A program made the translations under genes and the position numbers. Shown here piece by piece: positions 14,094 to 15,135 of a stretch of 15,135 bases of DNA. The notes beneath the pieces were generated by a model. The model searched no databases, was not told the origin of the DNA, and saw nothing but the letters and a program-made list of their open reading frames with translations. Numbering within the stretch: position 1 is the first letter of the stretch; every line of letters starts with the position of its first letter. Origin of the DNA: Deltaproteobacteria bacterium UBA5329 (GTDB lineage Bacteria > Desulfobacterota > Syntrophorhabdia > Syntrophorhabdales > Syntrophorhabdaceae); NCBI GenBank assembly GCA_002408185.1, contig DHQV01000040.1:1-15135 (forward strand). Reading direction: 5' to 3'.

Positions 14094-15135
14094 CAGGGAA
14101 TCGAAGATAGTTCTGCTGCTTCTGATATTCACCGTTGCCATACGGACATACCTGGTCTACTCGGCCGATGTCATTACGCCTGATGGCGTGCTGTATATCC
14201 ATATAGCGAAATTGCTCAAGAACGGTGACTGGAAGGGCGTCTATGAAAAAGGCTTTTACAGTCTTTACCCGTTTGCCATCCTTGGCTTTCAAAAGATCTT
14301 TACAAACTGGGAAACCGCCGGGCGCATGGCTTCTGTATTCTTCGGATCGTTCACCATACTGCCTTTGTTTTTTCTCTTCCGAAAAATGTTCGATCTGAAA
14401 ATTACCGTCGTGGCATGCATCTTCTTTGTCCTGAGCCCGCGTATAGCCCAGTATTCATCGGATGTACTGAGGGAGCCACTTTTCTGGATGCTATCTGTTT
14501 CAGCACTCTGGTCAGGCTGGAAGGCTATTTCGGAAAAAAGATGGACGTATGCCGTTGTTTCGAGTTTTTTTACGGGCCTGGCGTCCTTCACGCGCATGGA
14601 GGGCGTAGGGCTCATTTTGATACTATGCCTTTGGTCCGTCTGGTTCTTGTTGTACCGGGAACATAATGTCAAGAGATTTCTTATGTTTCTTGTTTTATTT
14701 TTCGTGTCCTTCCCGCTCATTTTTACCATCCCTCTATATTCCTTAAAGCTCAGGACCGGCAAATGGGAAATGGGGCATGTCGTATCGAAGATACCCATGA
14801 TGATTACCAATAACAGTAAGGCCCACGATCAAAGCGCTGATAATGAACAGGCGGCAACTACCTGGTCGGGATTTGGTCTCGTTAATACATATACATTTTT
14901 TGCCTGGGAGGCTTTCTACAAGTTTTTCAGGTCATTTCACGTGGTCTTCATCCTGTTGTTGTTTTTCGGTATCTTTCGACGAAGGGCCGTCGGATACTCC
15001 AGCAATGAGGTTCCGGCCCTGATATGGTTGTCAGTCTTTCTTATAATTGCGCTTCTCTATGCGTACAAAGCGTCTTATATCAGTACGCGTCACGGTTTAC
15101 TCATGGGAATCCCGGCACTGTTATGGGCCTCGATC
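14089..15135 (+). CDS. GT39/PMT-like integral membrane glycosyltransferase, 3' end outside window
   Basis: The frame is open from 14086 to the window end, giving at least 349 residues if it starts at ATT 14089. Seen: one N-terminal helix (about 7-24), then ADVITPDGVLYIHIAKLLK with Asp27 and Asp32 in the first outer loop, where GT-C enzymes carry catalytic acids; REPLFWML and FTRMEGVGLI phrases between helices; and YISTRHGLLMGIP near the right edge, matching the S-x-RH-x-L-x-P phrase common in PMT_2/GT39 proteins. It would use a polyprenyl-phosphate sugar to glycosylate a target outside the inner membrane, and the trio at 321-3615 could supply such a donor. The first standard start, GTG 14188, would delete the first helix and both acids, so it is unlikely. 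It is truncated by the window edge. Confidence 0.8.
   Translation, partial: MNRESKIVLLLLIFTVAIRTYLVYSADVITPDGVLYIHIAKLLKNGDWKGVYEKGFYSLYPFAILGFQKIFTNWETAGRMASVFFGSFTILPLFFLFRKMFDLKITVVACIFFVLSPRIAQYSSDVLREPLFWMLSVSALWSGWKAISEKRWTYAVVSSFFTGLASFTRMEGVGLILILCLWSVWFLLYREHNVKRFLMFLVLFFVSFPLIFTIPLYSLKLRTGKWEMGHVVSKIPMMITNNSKAHDQSADNEQAATTWSGFGLVNTYTFFAWEAFYKFFRSFHVVFILLLFFGIFRRRAVGYSSNEVPALIWLSVFLIIALLYAYKASYISTRHGLLMGIPALLWASI

Noticed and set aside
14289..14810. Long minus-strand open frame (173 codons) opposite the last gene
   Set aside because: It lies opposite a clear membrane glycosyltransferase frame and has no recognisable domain. The same holds for minus-strand frames at 4884-5384 and 10698-11207.
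1..15135. CRISPR arrays, tRNA or rRNA genes, insertion sequences
   Set aside because: I saw no regularly spaced repeats, cloverleaf-like sequences, transposase motifs or terminal inverted repeats; the apparent mosaic structure shows no mobile element in the window.

Overview
The window is one continuous surface-polysaccharide (O-antigen, capsule or exopolysaccharide type) biosynthesis region. All genes lie on the + strand. It suggests a Gram-negative bacterium with an undecaprenyl-phosphate-linked glycan pathway. Shine-Dalgarno sites are bacterial, and base composition varies from A+T-rich to fairly G+C-rich between blocks, as is common in polysaccharide loci assembled by transfer. The sequence alone does not support naming a genus.

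Layout. (1) 1-320 has no confident gene; it holds a small hairpin, an unresolved open frame and a five-codon mini-ORF that ends on the first start codon. (2) 321-3615 is a three-gene membrane module: a GtrB/ArnC-type polyprenyl-phosphate glycosyltransferase, a small SMR/ArnE-like four-helix protein, and a GT-C-like multi-spanning glycosyltransferase with an extra C-terminal beta-sandwich domain. (3) 3667-7436 is a GDP-mannose module: gmd, manC and a decayed manB with at least four lesions. (4) 7534-15135 is a tightly packed series of overlapping or abutting genes: GT4, GT2, DUF268-like methyltransferase, CgeB-like glycosyltransferase, GT2, GT4, a PglC/WcaJ-type initiating phosphoglycosyl transferase, and a GT39/PMT-like membrane glycosyltransferase that runs off the right edge.

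How the genes would work together (inference from families). The initiating transferase puts the first sugar phosphate on undecaprenyl phosphate. The GT4, GT2 and CgeB-like enzymes extend the chain on the cytoplasmic face, with GDP-mannose and GDP-4-keto-6-deoxymannose as two likely precursors. The 321-3615 trio would charge a lipid carrier with one sugar, flip it, and decorate the glycan from the outer side. The GT-C protein at the right edge would also use a lipid-linked sugar. No Wzx flippase, Wzy polymerase, chain-length regulator, ABC exporter or 4-keto-6-deoxymannose reductase/aminotransferase is in the window, so the locus continues beyond it.

No wholly new system is evident. The most notable points are an apparent ATT start codon for the last gene, the multiply broken manB beside intact manC and gmd, and the unusual make-up of the three-gene membrane module.
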